From the NCBI GenBank assembly GCA_025924435.1, contig JAICIL010000024.1, positions 1 to 23,616 on the forward strand: DNA of 23,616 nucleotides, given 5' to 3'. Positions 1-7,137 of this stretch are shown here, piece by piece (positions within the stretch are counted from its first letter, which is position 1; each line of letters opens with the position of its first letter). The translations under genes and the position numbers were made by a program. The stretch is from Chloroflexia bacterium. GTDB lineage: Bacteria; Chloroflexota; Chloroflexia; Thermomicrobiales; JALYUS01. The notes beneath the pieces were generated by a model. That model did no database searches and was not told the origin of the DNA. It worked only from the letters and a program-made list of their open reading frames with translations.

Positions 1-141
1 GAGGAGACTCATAAGAATCAGGAGACCGAAACCCCTGCCGATCCGGTTCACCACGACCGCCCCTCCTCACCACCCGTACATACACCGCGTCGTCCCAGTT
101 GTACCGTACGGGCGGCGGAATGGGAAGGAGATGTAAAAATA
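1..141. other. Flank upstream of the IS element, no gene seen
   Basis: I see no convincing coding frame, promoter or repeat here. It may be the 3' flank of a gene outside the window. Confidence 0.4.
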
Positions 142-164
142 GGGAGTGGCTAAAGGGGGAGAGG
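142..164 (+). repeat. Left terminal inverted repeat of the IS1-like element
   Basis: This 23-bp sequence begins GGGAGTGGCTA and matches the reverse complement of 944-966 at 20 of 23 positions. Confidence 0.85.
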
Positions 165-210
165 CGTGGGAGACTGGGTGCACCCGTTCGCCCGCTCCCG
201 GAGGTCTGCC

Positions 211-588
211 ATGTCCGCCGTCCCCTGCCCCCGCTGCGACTCCCTCGACACCGTCAAAGCCGGGCGCAACCACTCCGGCACCCAGCGCTATCGCTGCGCC
301 GCCTGCCAGCGCTACTTCACCCCGCAGCCCAAAGAGCAGGGGCACGGCACCGCCGTCCACGAGCAGGCCGTCCGGCTCTATCTCGAAGGGATGAGCCAGC
401 GCGCCATCGGGCGCATCCTCGGCGTCGTCCACCAGTCCGTCGCCAACTGGGTCGCCGCGGCGGGACGGGCGCTCCCCGAGCGGGTGGCGGATCGCGAGGC
501 CACGGGAACCATCGAGGTGGACGAGCTGGAGACGTTCGTCGGGGGAGAAGGGTCAGACGATCGCCGTCATGGTCGCCGTCGCGCGTGA
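211..588 (+). CDS. IS1-family transposase, InsA-like N-terminal part
   Basis: This frame encodes the DNA-binding half of an IS1 transposase. It opens with a zinc ribbon (CPRC ... CAAC, two CxxC pairs) followed by a helix-turn-helix (RAIGRILGVVHQSVANWV). It ends with the first catalytic Asp region, VDELETFVG, which belongs to the DDE domain continued in the next frame. The ATG at 211 is preferred over an upstream GTG at 166 because GGAGG (200-204) sits 6 nt before it and the protein then starts directly at the zinc ribbon. Beyond the G5 run at 541-545 this frame reads about 14 unrelated residues and stops. The active transposase therefore needs the +1 frame (542-958), by recoding or by a corrected indel. 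Confidence 0.8.
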   Translation: MSAVPCPRCDSLDTVKAGRNHSGTQRYRCAACQRYFTPQPKEQGHGTAVHEQAVRLYLEGMSQRAIGRILGVVHQSVANWVAAAGRALPERVADREATGTIEVDELETFVGGEGSDDRRHGRRRA

Positions 589-958
589 GAGTCGCCTGAT
601 CGTCGGGCAGTGGGTGACGCGGGTGGTGGACTGGGTCGGCACCCAGTTCTTTGCCGACAGCCTACCCATGGCGGCGCGCTACTGCACGGATGGCGGGGCG
701 GTCTACCCGGTGGTGGCGTGGCCGGGGGAGGGCGCGCATGTGCTGAGCGTGCACAAGGACGAGACGTACACGATCGAGGGGATCAACGCCGATCTGCGGA
801 CCTACCTGGGGCGGCTGAAGCGGCGGAGCCGGTGCTTCAGCCGGAGCGAGGCGAGACTGGCGGAGGCGGTACGGCTGTTCGTATGGCACTACAACCGCAG
901 GCGGCGGGCGATCAACGCCAACCCGGCGTATCGGGACGCCCTCCCTCTCCTCTTCTAG
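542..958 (+). CDS. IS1-family transposase, InsB-like DDE part, frameshifted relative to the N-terminal part
   Basis: Read from 542 this frame continues the DDE domain (GEKGQTIAVMVAVARESRLIVG). It then carries the second catalytic Asp in CTDGGAVY and the IS1 signature IEGINADLRTYL..RLKRRSRCFSRS, with the third acidic residue in IEG and the terminal WHYNRRR. The join to the upstream frame needs a +1 shift at the GGGGG run (541-545); after GTC, GGG can slip to the overlapping GGG and continue GAG AAG. Classical IS1 uses a -1 shift on an A-run, so this may be an unusual programmed +1 site, a decayed copy, or a homopolymer error. The only in-frame ATG is at 569, too far downstream to include the whole domain. 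Confidence 0.75.
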   Translation, partial: GEKGQTIAVMVAVARESRLIVGQWVTRVVDWVGTQFFADSLPMAARYCTDGGAVYPVVAWPGEGAHVLSVHKDETYTIEGINADLRTYLGRLKRRSRCFSRSEARLAEAVRLFVWHYNRRRRAINANPAYRDALPLLF

Positions 959-966
959 CCACTCCC
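944..966 (-). repeat. Right terminal inverted repeat of the IS1-like element
   Basis: This is the inverted partner of 142-164. It contains the transposase stop codon. Confidence 0.85.
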
Positions 967-1075
967 CCGGGCGCGACATTCCCTGCGGGCAGCGATTGTG
1001 CTACGCTATCGGTAGCGCGCAGCCGCGCCGTTGCGGTCGCGCCATGCAACACGCCGGTCGAAGGAGATCAGAGCG

Positions 1076-1699
1076 ATGCCGAAGGTGTATTTTCCCAATG
1101 AGAACCGCACCATCGAAGTGCCGTACGGCGCGAATCTGCGCCGCGCCGCGCTCGATAACGGCATTGACGTGTATGGTTTCCCCGCCAAGTTTCTCAATTG
1201 CCGTGGCCACGGCCTCTGCGGCACCTGCAAAGTCGCGGTCGAGCCGGATTGGAACCTCTCGGACCGCACGAACGCCGAGGATCGGAAACTGAAGGCCGCG
1301 CCGCTCCGCCTCTCCTGCCAGGCCAAGGTCGAGGGGGATATCACCTGCTACACGCAGGTGCCGATTGACACGAGGCGCCCGATCGAGACGACGCGCTGCT
1401 ATACCGTGATCAGCCGCCCCCGATTGGAAATGGTCCAGGAGGTCGTCGGCAACGAGTTCCAGCGCAATGTCTTTCTCGATCTCGCCGAGGCGGAGATGAT
1501 CGCCCGCGATGTCGCCGCCCTCTACCCGGACGGCAACTGGGAAATCCGCGAGTTCTCCGACCCGCTGACGACGCAGGAATTCTCCTTCTCCTACAATCCC
1601 CTCCGCTACATCCGCGCGACCCCGCGCGAGCCGATGGCGGACGGCGACGGCGAGGTGACCACCAGGCCGCTCACTTCGACGGCAGGAATTCCGGGGTAA
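1076..1699 (+). CDS. Adrenodoxin-type [2Fe-2S] ferredoxin with a C-terminal extension
   Basis: This 207-residue protein begins with a beta-grasp ferredoxin domain (about residues 1-95). The cluster ligands are Cys42, Cys48, Cys51 and Cys81, in the CX5CX2C...C spacing of adrenodoxin-like ferredoxins rather than the CX4CX2C of plant types. Such proteins are soluble one-electron carriers. The C-terminal 110 residues (from about QVPIDTRRPIETT) are not part of a ferredoxin and I do not recognise them. They contain an acidic helix-like segment and an aromatic YNPLRYI stretch. AAGGAG at 1061-1066, 9 nt before ATG 1076, fixes the start; the longer frame from 1031 lacks such a site. No partner reductase lies nearby, so the electron-transfer partner is unknown. 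The TAA stop leads straight into a degenerate intergenic repeat. Confidence 0.8.
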   Translation: MPKVYFPNENRTIEVPYGANLRRAALDNGIDVYGFPAKFLNCRGHGLCGTCKVAVEPDWNLSDRTNAEDRKLKAAPLRLSCQAKVEGDITCYTQVPIDTRRPIETTRCYTVISRPRLEMVQEVVGNEFQRNVFLDLAEAEMIARDVAALYPDGNWEIREFSDPLTTQEFSFSYNPLRYIRATPREPMADGDGEVTTRPLTSTAGIPG

Positions 1700-1757
1700 C
1701 CCTCGCCCCCCGGCCCCCTCTCACCTGCCCAGAGGGCACCCGTGATGGAGAGGGGAA
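1697..1757. repeat. Degenerate copy (F) of the GC-rich hairpin repeat family
   Basis: TAACCCTCGCCCCCC is followed by a nested palindrome: CCCCTCTC pairs with GAGAGGGG, and inside it TGCCC-AGA-GGGCA. The start resembles the CCTAACCCCC end of the better copies at 10992, 15703 and 20630. The ferredoxin stop codon is its first triplet. Confidence 0.45.
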
Positions 1758-1766
1758 GCAGGATGG

Positions 1767-1794
1767 CTCAGTCCTCAGTCCTCAGTCCTCAGTT
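1767..1794 (+). repeat. Tandem heptamer CTCAGTC, four copies
   Basis: Four head-to-tail copies of CTCAGTC are present, the last ending in T. They lie between the ferredoxin and the convergent protease gene, ending 5 bp before the protease stop. This is similar in style to the heptamer cluster at 13219-13306. Confidence 0.8.
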
Positions 1795-1798
1795 CTTC

Positions 1799-2953
1799 CT
1801 AAAAGGGTGGCCGGGGCGGCTTTTTGACGCGGAAGCCGGTTTCGCGCAGGCGGGAGCGCACCCAGCGATCCACGCGCTCGCGCGTGACGAGGCCGACGAC
1901 CGCACCCGCGTCATTGACGACGGCGATGCTCCGCGCGTCGGTCCGTTCCAGCAGCCGCAGGCCGTCATAGAGCGTGAGGTCCGTCGAGAGCGTCAGGCGA
2001 GGGAGCGCGTCAATCGGCGTCATCGCCTCGCGCACCGTCGTCTCCATCCAGAGGGGGCGCGGCACCTTGCGCACATTCGTGTCGAGGTCGAGCACGCCGA
2101 GCACGACGCCGTCCGCGCCGACGGGCCGGGGGCCGCTGAGGCGGTCCGACAGAAAGACGTCCACGACATCGCCGATCAGTTTGTCCGGTGCGAGCAGCGG
2201 GCCGGGGCCGGTGATCGCGGCGAGCGGAATTTCCTGGCTCGTCTCCTGCCAGAGCAATTGCACGAACGAGAGCCGCCCCGCCCGCCCGATATAGTAGCCG
2301 ATCAGGATGATCCACAGCCCGAAGACCGGCGAGTAAAAGGTGACGACCGCGCCGAGCGCCAGGAGCGCCCACGACAGCACCTGCCCGTATCCGGCGGCGA
2401 CGCGCGTCCCCTGCATCAGGTCGTCCGCGACGTACCAGGCGAAGGCGCGCACGATCCGCCCGCCGTCGAGCGGGAAGCCCGGCAGGAGGTTCAATACGAC
2501 GAGCATCCCATTCATGATCGCGAGCGCGATGAAGAGCGCGAAGAGCGGGCCGTTCCGCTCGTGGCTGGCGAGCGCCAACAGACCCGTCGCCGCGCCGAGC
2601 AGGAAACTGACACCCGGCCCGGCGAGCGCGACGACGACTTCCTCGGCGGGCGTGCTCCGGTCGGCGGAGATCTCCGCCGCGCCACCGAGCAGCGAGAGCC
2701 GCACCCAGCGCACCGGCAGCCCGACGCGCCGCGCGACGATGGCGTGCGCGAACTCGTGCGCCGCCACCGAGCCGACAAACGCGATGCCGATTGCGCCCGC
2801 CACGACCGCCCAGACGGCCGCCGCGCTTCCCTCCACGCCATACGGCGCGCCCTTCGTGATCGCCCCGACGACCGGCAGCGCGAGAATCAGGAGCAGATCC
2901 CACGACAGCCGCACCGGCATGCCCGCAAATGTCGTTGCAACCGTTCCCCGCAT
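1799..2953 (-). CDS. Site-2-type intramembrane zinc metalloprotease (M50) with CBS domains
   Basis: This 384-residue protein has the M50 zinc site HEFAH (residues 66-70) in a membrane helix and the second ligand motif NLLPGFPLDGGR (155-166), whose Asp163 completes the site. Four to six hydrophobic segments cover residues 15-235. The C-terminal 130 residues hold a CBS pair (for example REAMTPIDALPRL and RSIAVVNDAGAVVGLVTRERV). This is the bacterial SpoIVFB-like S2P architecture with a CBS regulatory tail. Such enzymes cleave membrane-embedded regulators or peptides; the substrate here is unknown. I chose ATG 2953 because the longer frame upstream runs through low-complexity repeat DNA. The purine-rich GGCGGAGG directly abuts this ATG, which is closer than usual. 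It lies downstream of the cyclic-di-AMP receptor on the same strand, separated by a hairpin and a partial repeat. Confidence 0.85.
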   Translation of the reverse strand: MRGTVATTFAGMPVRLSWDLLLILALPVVGAITKGAPYGVEGSAAAVWAVVAGAIGIAFVGSVAAHEFAHAIVARRVGLPVRWVRLSLLGGAAEISADRSTPAEEVVVALAGPGVSFLLGAATGLLALASHERNGPLFALFIALAIMNGMLVVLNLLPGFPLDGGRIVRAFAWYVADDLMQGTRVAAGYGQVLSWALLALGAVVTFYSPVFGLWIILIGYYIGRAGRLSFVQLLWQETSQEIPLAAITGPGPLLAPDKLIGDVVDVFLSDRLSGPRPVGADGVVLGVLDLDTNVRKVPRPLWMETTVREAMTPIDALPRLTLSTDLTLYDGLRLLERTDARSIAVVNDAGAVVGLVTRERVDRWVRSRLRETGFRVKKPPRPPF

Positions 2954-2980
2954 CCTCCGCCCAATCGAGAGGAACGCGCT

Positions 2981-3009
2981 AAGAAACGTGTCGTAGCGAC
3001 ACGTTTCTT
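2981..3009 (-). terminator. Perfect 13-bp hairpin between the c-di-AMP receptor and M50 genes
   Basis: AAGAAACGTGTCG and its exact reverse complement flank a 3-nt loop. Read on the minus strand the 3' arm ends in TTTCTT, so it could act as a weak intrinsic terminator or processing site after the receptor gene. It lies 28 nt upstream of the protease start, so attenuation of that gene is an alternative. Confidence 0.5.
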
Positions 3010-3049
3010 CTCCCCCTTCCCTTCGAGGGAGGCGGGCGGGGGGGGTAGG
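3010..3049 (+). repeat. Partial copy (E) of the hairpin repeat, right half only
   Basis: CCCCTTCCC-TTCGA-GGGAGG is followed by a G-run and GGGGTAGG. This matches hairpin 2 plus the terminal GGGGGTTAGG of the full copies. It ends 4 bp before the stop codon of the c-di-AMP receptor gene. Confidence 0.6.
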
Positions 3050-3053
3050 AAGC

Positions 3054-3338
3054 CTAGAGTCGCTGGTAATCTTCGAGGTCGAGGACAAAGACGGTGGCGG
3101 CGGCGGTCTGCACCGGCGCGTTCGATTCGCCCGACTGGCGCGAACGGGCCTGCCCGCGGATGAGATCGAGCACGGGGTCCACTTGCTCATCCTGTACACC
3201 GATCATGATCGTGGTATTGCCGCGCCGCAGGAAGCCGCCGGTGCTGGCGAGCCGGGTCGCGCGATATTCGGCCTCGAGTAGCGCATCCACGACGTTATCG
3301 GCGTCCTCATTCTGGACGACGGCGATAATCAATTTCAC
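3054..3338 (-). CDS. Cyclic-di-AMP receptor, DarA/PstA family (PII-like)
   Basis: This 94-residue protein matches the DarA/PstA (DUF970) family throughout. It has the N-terminal MKLIIAVVQNEDADNVVDAL, the signature RLASTGGFLRRGNTTIMIGV, and the flexible loop and C-terminal strand ending FVLDLEDYQRL. Family members are trimeric PII-like proteins that bind the second messenger cyclic di-AMP, with no known enzymatic activity. Translation starts at GTG 3338, 7 nt after GAGGAGG on the minus strand. A strong sigma70-like promoter (3398-3426) precedes it. The next gene on the strand is the CBS-containing M50 protease. Confidence 0.9.
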   Translation of the reverse strand: MKLIIAVVQNEDADNVVDALLEAEYRATRLASTGGFLRRGNTTIMIGVQDEQVDPVLDLIRGQARSRQSGESNAPVQTAAATVFVLDLEDYQRL

Positions 3339-3397
3339 GCGTGGAGCCTCCTCGATCTGGCGTGCGACGCGAGGTCTCGCGCCCCGCCGTGCCGTTC

Positions 3398-3426
3398 ACT
3401 ATAGCGACCGGAAGGCACAAAGTCAA
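3398..3426 (-). promoter_or_regulatory. Sigma70-type promoter of the c-di-AMP receptor gene
   Basis: On the minus strand TTGACT (3421-3426) and TATAGT (3398-3403) are separated by exactly 17 bp. The predicted start is near 3391, giving a leader of about 50 nt before the GTG at 3338. Confidence 0.75.
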
Positions 3427-3672
3427 TCTCCTTTTCGGCATCACCGGGCAGATACTATTTCGATGCAAGGAAAATGCCGCGCCACGCCCGTGGAACACGG
3501 TATACCTCGCAATGCGTTCTGCGGGGAAGCCGGATTTGCTCTATCCTGTGATGCGTGAACTGAAACGAGGATGCGAGGGCCAATACGGGATCGAAATGCC
3601 AAAGCCGTAACATCAACGGCATCCGCGAACATACACATGATTGCCGAGGAGGTCTAGGAAATTGCGAGGTCA
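3427..3672. other. Intergenic region, no gene seen
   Basis: This AT-richer stretch lies between the receptor promoter and the 410-residue gene. Short frames exist but none has a ribosome-binding site or a recognisable product. I see no convincing promoter for the plus-strand gene. Confidence 0.4.
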
Positions 3673-4905
3673 ATGATGCAGCGTTCTCAAGACACACCGC
3701 TCAAGGTTGAATATTTCCAAATCTGGGGGTGGATTGTCGCACCACCTTCACTCTATCGTGAAGACGAGACTTTGATGAGCATCATCCGTATGCTCCTGAA
3801 TCTGGTGGGCCCAGATCGCGTATACATACGATCATCCGAGCCATGCATATACCGCACGACTGTAGAAGGACTCGCCGCGCTCGCTGACGCTCTTCGCAAT
3901 CGGTGTATCCTCTATCTCGAATTCGATACGGACCAGTTCACGCCGTCTGGCGAACGTTATTCAGTCGTCGCCACCCCGAGTGCTGAAATGGTGCTACGAC
4001 TGCCTCTCAGCGACGCGGCAACAATCGATATAACGCTCGGATTCTCTGATCGGTCGGACATGCTCTCAACTGTACATGACCTTGTAGAGTGCATACGGGC
4101 GTCGTTCATATCCACCGCTGCCGTGTACGGTTGTGTCTTCTCCGCTACGGTGTCTCTCTCACCAGATGGATCATTTGTTTATGACACCGAAGCGCGGGAC
4201 CTCCTTCCCCGGACGGTTCGGTGGCCAGACGTCCGCCGCTTTGCGCGGGGTGTATTTTGGGGGAATGCGCTAGGTGAAGAGATTTGTGAGCGGCTAGGCG
4301 GGCGAGAAGGTGTGATCGCGGATGCGCCCGTACGAATTCGGCACTCGCTCGGATCGGGGGGCTGGCTCCAAGTATCTTCGAATCCTCCGGCATCGAAAAC
4401 CGACATTGACAATCTCGCACGATACCTTGCGCCGGTGCTTGATTGGAAAGAGGACGATAGCCAGACAAGTATCCCACAGGGTGTCGCCGATCCTGAACCG
4501 AGAGGCGTCATACCGTGGATATTGCTGCTCAACCGAGCGGCAATCGAACCCGCAATCCCCACGATTACCAAACTGCTGGACATACCGATACAAAGACTAG
4601 AAGACAACCGAGAAGGCGGACTACTTGTCATCAATATTCATCTCGCCGAGATTCCAACGACGGCGCAGCGTGAGTCAATTATAATAGCGCTCATGCAGTG
4701 GTACGATGGTGTGGAGCATGACGGCGGTATGCGTGTCTTCCGAGATGTCCGTGACCTCGTTATCAACGGTACGGTGATTCGCTGGGCAGCGGAGACATAC
4801 GGAATGGACTTAGAGAGCGTGTTAGAAGGATTGCGTGCCGAATTAGCGTCCGTGGATGATATTGATGTCCTTGAAGTAGTGGTCGGCACCGAAATAGTTG
4901 GTTAG
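3673..4905 (+). CDS. Hypothetical protein, 410 residues, probably acquired
   Basis: I do not recognise this protein. It has no signal peptide or membrane helix and looks like two or three mixed alpha/beta domains. The N-terminal part runs from about residue 10 to 120. The central part contains FARGVFWGNALGEEICERLG followed by GSGGWLQVSSNPP. The C-terminal part (about 280-400) is rich in beta-branched residues and ends in an acidic tail. The WGN..G..ICERLGG / GGWLQ..SNPP pattern is reminiscent of immunity-type proteins of polymorphic toxin systems, but that is an impression, not an assignment. Codon choice is visibly less GC-biased than in all neighbours, which suggests horizontal transfer. 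The start is ATG 3673 (or the adjacent ATG 3676), with GAGG 5-8 nt upstream; a stronger GAGGAGG at about 3646 is too distant. No toxin-like gene is adjacent. Confidence 0.7.
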   Translation: MMQRSQDTPLKVEYFQIWGWIVAPPSLYREDETLMSIIRMLLNLVGPDRVYIRSSEPCIYRTTVEGLAALADALRNRCILYLEFDTDQFTPSGERYSVVATPSAEMVLRLPLSDAATIDITLGFSDRSDMLSTVHDLVECIRASFISTAAVYGCVFSATVSLSPDGSFVYDTEARDLLPRTVRWPDVRRFARGVFWGNALGEEICERLGGREGVIADAPVRIRHSLGSGGWLQVSSNPPASKTDIDNLARYLAPVLDWKEDDSQTSIPQGVADPEPRGVIPWILLLNRAAIEPAIPTITKLLDIPIQRLEDNREGGLLVINIHLAEIPTTAQRESIIIALMQWYDGVEHDGGMRVFRDVRDLVINGTVIRWAAETYGMDLESVLEGLRAELASVDDIDVLEVVVGTEIVG

Positions 4906-5069
4906 CTGATGTGCGATGTAGTAGCGAACAATTGGCCTCGTCAGTACCTCCATCGCCCTAACGCGCGCCGCATCGGCCGCGCCGGGTGGCCCGCCCCGTG
5001 ATCTTACCAAAGCGTGCGACGAACTGCCTATTTGGGGTGTACTGACGGCAGTGCGCAGGGAGGCTCGCC

Positions 5070-5621
5070 ATGGCAACGAAGACGGAAGCAACGATCGAAG
5101 ACCTTTACAACGCCCCCGATGACGAGATGTACGAACTCATTGACGGAAAGTTGGTACGCATGTCACCGACCGGCTTCCTCCCAAGCCGCGTTGCGAGCGA
5201 GATATTCGTCGCCTTGCGCGAATACGAGCGGCAAACCAGCAGCGGTTATGCGATGACTGATGGCATCGCGTACATTGTGGATCTGCCGCACCGCCGCTCG
5301 TTCAGCCCCGATGCTTCCTTCGCGCGTGCTGCGCCGGAAAACCGCATGCGCTTCGTTGATGGCGCGCCCGTTTTCGCCGCCGAAGTGCGGTCGGAAGGCG
5401 ATTACGGCAATGCTGCGGACCGTGCGTATCGGGCGAAACGCGCCGAGTATTTCGCGGCGGGCACGGTCGTCGTCTGGGACGTTGATCCGGTCGCCTGCAC
5501 CATCGCCTCGTATCGTGCCGATCATCCCGACACGCCGACACGGTTCGATCTGGAGCAAATCGCGGACGCCGAACCCGCGTTGCCCGGCTGGCGCGTTCCC
5601 GTGCGTGATATTTTCGGTTAA
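5070..5621 (+). CDS. Uma2-family putative endonuclease (DUF820, PD-(D/E)XK fold)
   Basis: This 183-residue protein has the Uma2 layout. It has an N-terminal YELIDGKLVRMSP (Glu22), then FSPDASF (Asp81), then FAAEVRSEGD (Glu105), then an RAKRAEYFAAGTVVVWDVDP helix-strand with the catalytic-type Lys123. These are the D...ExK-like residues of the restriction-endonuclease fold, although the usual EVxSPSD is here EVRSEGD. The family is widespread in Cyanobacteria and Chloroflexota and occurs in many copies per genome; its true role is unknown. GGGAGG about 7 nt before ATG 5070 supports the start. It lies alone after the acquired-looking 410-residue gene. Confidence 0.85.
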   Translation: MATKTEATIEDLYNAPDDEMYELIDGKLVRMSPTGFLPSRVASEIFVALREYERQTSSGYAMTDGIAYIVDLPHRRSFSPDASFARAAPENRMRFVDGAPVFAAEVRSEGDYGNAADRAYRAKRAEYFAAGTVVVWDVDPVACTIASYRADHPDTPTRFDLEQIADAEPALPGWRVPVRDIFG

Positions 5622-5644
5622 CTCCATGTCGGAAACGGTAAATC

Positions 5645-5654
5645 GTGGTATACT
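5645..5654 (+). promoter_or_regulatory. Extended -10 promoter candidate for miaB
   Basis: TGGTATACT (TG at 5646-5647, TATACT at 5649-5654) gives an extended -10. The -35 region (ATGTCG) is poor. It predicts a leader of about 70 nt. Confidence 0.45.
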
Positions 5655-5731
5655 TGCCGTTCGAGCGCGGGGCGTCCGCGCTATTCGCGCGTGCGACGCA
5701 CTCACGACCGCGAAGCGCGGGGGCACGAACC

Positions 5732-7135
5732 ATGAGCACCAGCACATCGATGCCGATGATGCCGATGTGGGCGCCGGAACCGGCCGCGCTGCCGGACGCC
5801 GATGCCCCGGCCACCGATAAGAAATACTACATCTGGACCATCGGCTGCCAGATGAATGTCGCGGAGTCGAATCAGATGGCCGCCGCTTTCCAGCACGCCG
5901 GCCTCGGCGCGGCGAAGACGGAGGAGGAGGCGGACGTCATCGTCCTCAACTCCTGCGTCGTGCGGCAGGCGTCCGAGGACAAGGTGAAGGGCAAGATCGG
6001 CTCGCTCTACAAACTGAAGCGCGCCAACCCCGCTCTGAAGATCGCCCTCACCGGCTGCATGGCGACGAAGCACGAGGAAGAACTGATGAAGCAGTTCCCC
6101 GTCCTCGACCTCGTCTTCGAACCTGCCGCGCTGGAGGAATTAGGCCGCATCGTTCCGGAGATGGACGACGACCTCGCCGCCCTGCCACATTTCTACCTGC
6201 CGGAGCACACCGCGCCGGAGGTGACGGCATTCGTCCCGATCATCATGGGCTGCAACAAGGTCTGCTCGTACTGCATCGTCCCCTACCGCCGCGGCAAGGA
6301 ACGCTCGCGCCCCATCGCCGACCTTCGGGCGGAGGTGCGCGAACTCGCCGCGCGCGGCGTGCGCGAGGTGACGCTGCTCGGCCAGATCGTGGACCGCTAC
6401 GGCTACGATTTCAAGGACGGCACCGATCTCGCGGACCTGCTCGAAGCGATCCACGACACGCCGGGCCTCGACCGCATCCGCTTCCTGACCTCGCATCCCG
6501 CCTACATGTCGGAGCGCATCGTCCACGCCGTCGCGGACTTGCCGAAGGTCTGCGAACACATCAACCTGCCCGTGCAGGCGGGCGACGACGAGGTGCTCCG
6601 CCGCATGCGCCGCAACTACACCGCGAACGACTACCGGCGGCAGATCGCGGCGATCCGCGCGATCATGCCGGAGACGACGATCGCGACGGACATCATCGTC
6701 GGTTTCTGCGGCGAGACGGACGCGCAGTTCGAGCATACGCTGCGCCTCTTGGAAGACGTGCGCTGCGATGTGACGCATGTGGCGATGTACTCGCCGCGCA
6801 AGGGCACCGCCTCCGCCCGCTGGGAGGACGACGTGCCGCGCGAGGTGAAACTGGCGCGCCATCAGGCCGTCGAGCGGTTGCAGGAGCGCGTCTCGCAGGA
6901 GCACAACGACCGGCTCGTCGGGCGCGAGATGGAAGTGCTTGTGGACGGCCAGGGCGATGGCCGCTGGCGCGGCAGGACGCGGGGCAATAAACTCGTCTTC
7001 TTTGCGGACAGCGCGAACCGCCTCGGCCAGATGGTGCATGTCCGCATCGCACGCGCGACGCCGTGGTTCCTGCAGGGAGAACTGACGAAGATCGAGGGTG
7101 CGCCGGTCGCGGCAGAAGCCGGGGTGACGGCGTGA
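5732..7135 (+). CDS. miaB: tRNA-2-methylthio-N6-dimethylallyladenosine synthase MiaB
   Basis: This radical-SAM methylthiotransferase adds the 2-methylthio group to i6A37 of tRNAs. At 467 residues it has all three domains. The N-terminal UPF0004 domain carries the auxiliary [4Fe-4S] ligands Cys39 (TIGCQMN), Cys75 (NSCVVR) and Cys109 (TGCMA). The radical-SAM core has Cys174, Cys178 and Cys181 (CNKVCSYC) followed by IVPYRRGKERSRP. A C-terminal TRAM domain (about 390-455) is present. NSCVVRQ and LLGQIVDRYG fit MiaB rather than MtaB or RimO. I chose ATG 5732 because it begins just before the conserved core; the frame is open upstream but that DNA holds the promoter. The ribosome-binding site is weak. 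The next gene, moaB, starts 3 nt after the stop, so the two are probably cotranscribed. Confidence 0.93.
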   Translation: MSTSTSMPMMPMWAPEPAALPDADAPATDKKYYIWTIGCQMNVAESNQMAAAFQHAGLGAAKTEEEADVIVLNSCVVRQASEDKVKGKIGSLYKLKRANPALKIALTGCMATKHEEELMKQFPVLDLVFEPAALEELGRIVPEMDDDLAALPHFYLPEHTAPEVTAFVPIIMGCNKVCSYCIVPYRRGKERSRPIADLRAEVRELAARGVREVTLLGQIVDRYGYDFKDGTDLADLLEAIHDTPGLDRIRFLTSHPAYMSERIVHAVADLPKVCEHINLPVQAGDDEVLRRMRRNYTANDYRRQIAAIRAIMPETTIATDIIVGFCGETDAQFEHTLRLLEDVRCDVTHVAMYSPRKGTASARWEDDVPREVKLARHQAVERLQERVSQEHNDRLVGREMEVLVDGQGDGRWRGRTRGNKLVFFADSANRLGQMVHVRIARATPWFLQGELTKIEGAPVAAEAGVTA

Positions 7136-7137
7136 CC

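Larger units (their letters stand above)
142..966 (+). mobile_element. IS1-family insertion sequence, about 825 bp
   Basis: The element is bounded by imperfect terminal inverted repeats at 142-164 and 944-966 that match at 20 of 23 positions, sharing the outermost GGGAGTGGCTA. Between them lie an InsA-like zinc-ribbon/helix-turn-helix reading frame and an InsB-like DDE reading frame, the layout of IS1. The length is close to the roughly 770 bp of classical IS1. The transposase stop codon TAG (956-958) lies inside the right inverted repeat. The bases flanking the two ends (AAAAATA on the left, CCGGGCG on the right) show no target-site duplication, so the insertion is old, rearranged, or the true ends differ slightly. 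Whether it is still mobile depends on the frame change described in the transposase entries. Confidence 0.85.

Noticed and set aside
135..975. Target-site duplication of the IS1-like element
   Set aside because: The bases next to the inverted repeats (AAAAATA and CCGGGCG) do not match over any 7-10 bp window.
1742..3163. 473-residue plus-strand open frame opposite the M50 protease
   Set aside because: Its composition is Arg/Pro/His-rich and it mirrors the codon bias of the real minus-strand gene, which has clear M50 and CBS motifs.
3341..3610. 89-residue plus-strand frame over the c-di-AMP receptor promoter
   Set aside because: It overlaps the promoter and ribosome-binding site of the divergent gene and has no initiation signals of its own.
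4843..5091. 82-residue minus-strand frame between the 410-residue gene and the Uma2 gene
   Set aside because: It overlaps both genes, has no Shine-Dalgarno and no recognisable product.
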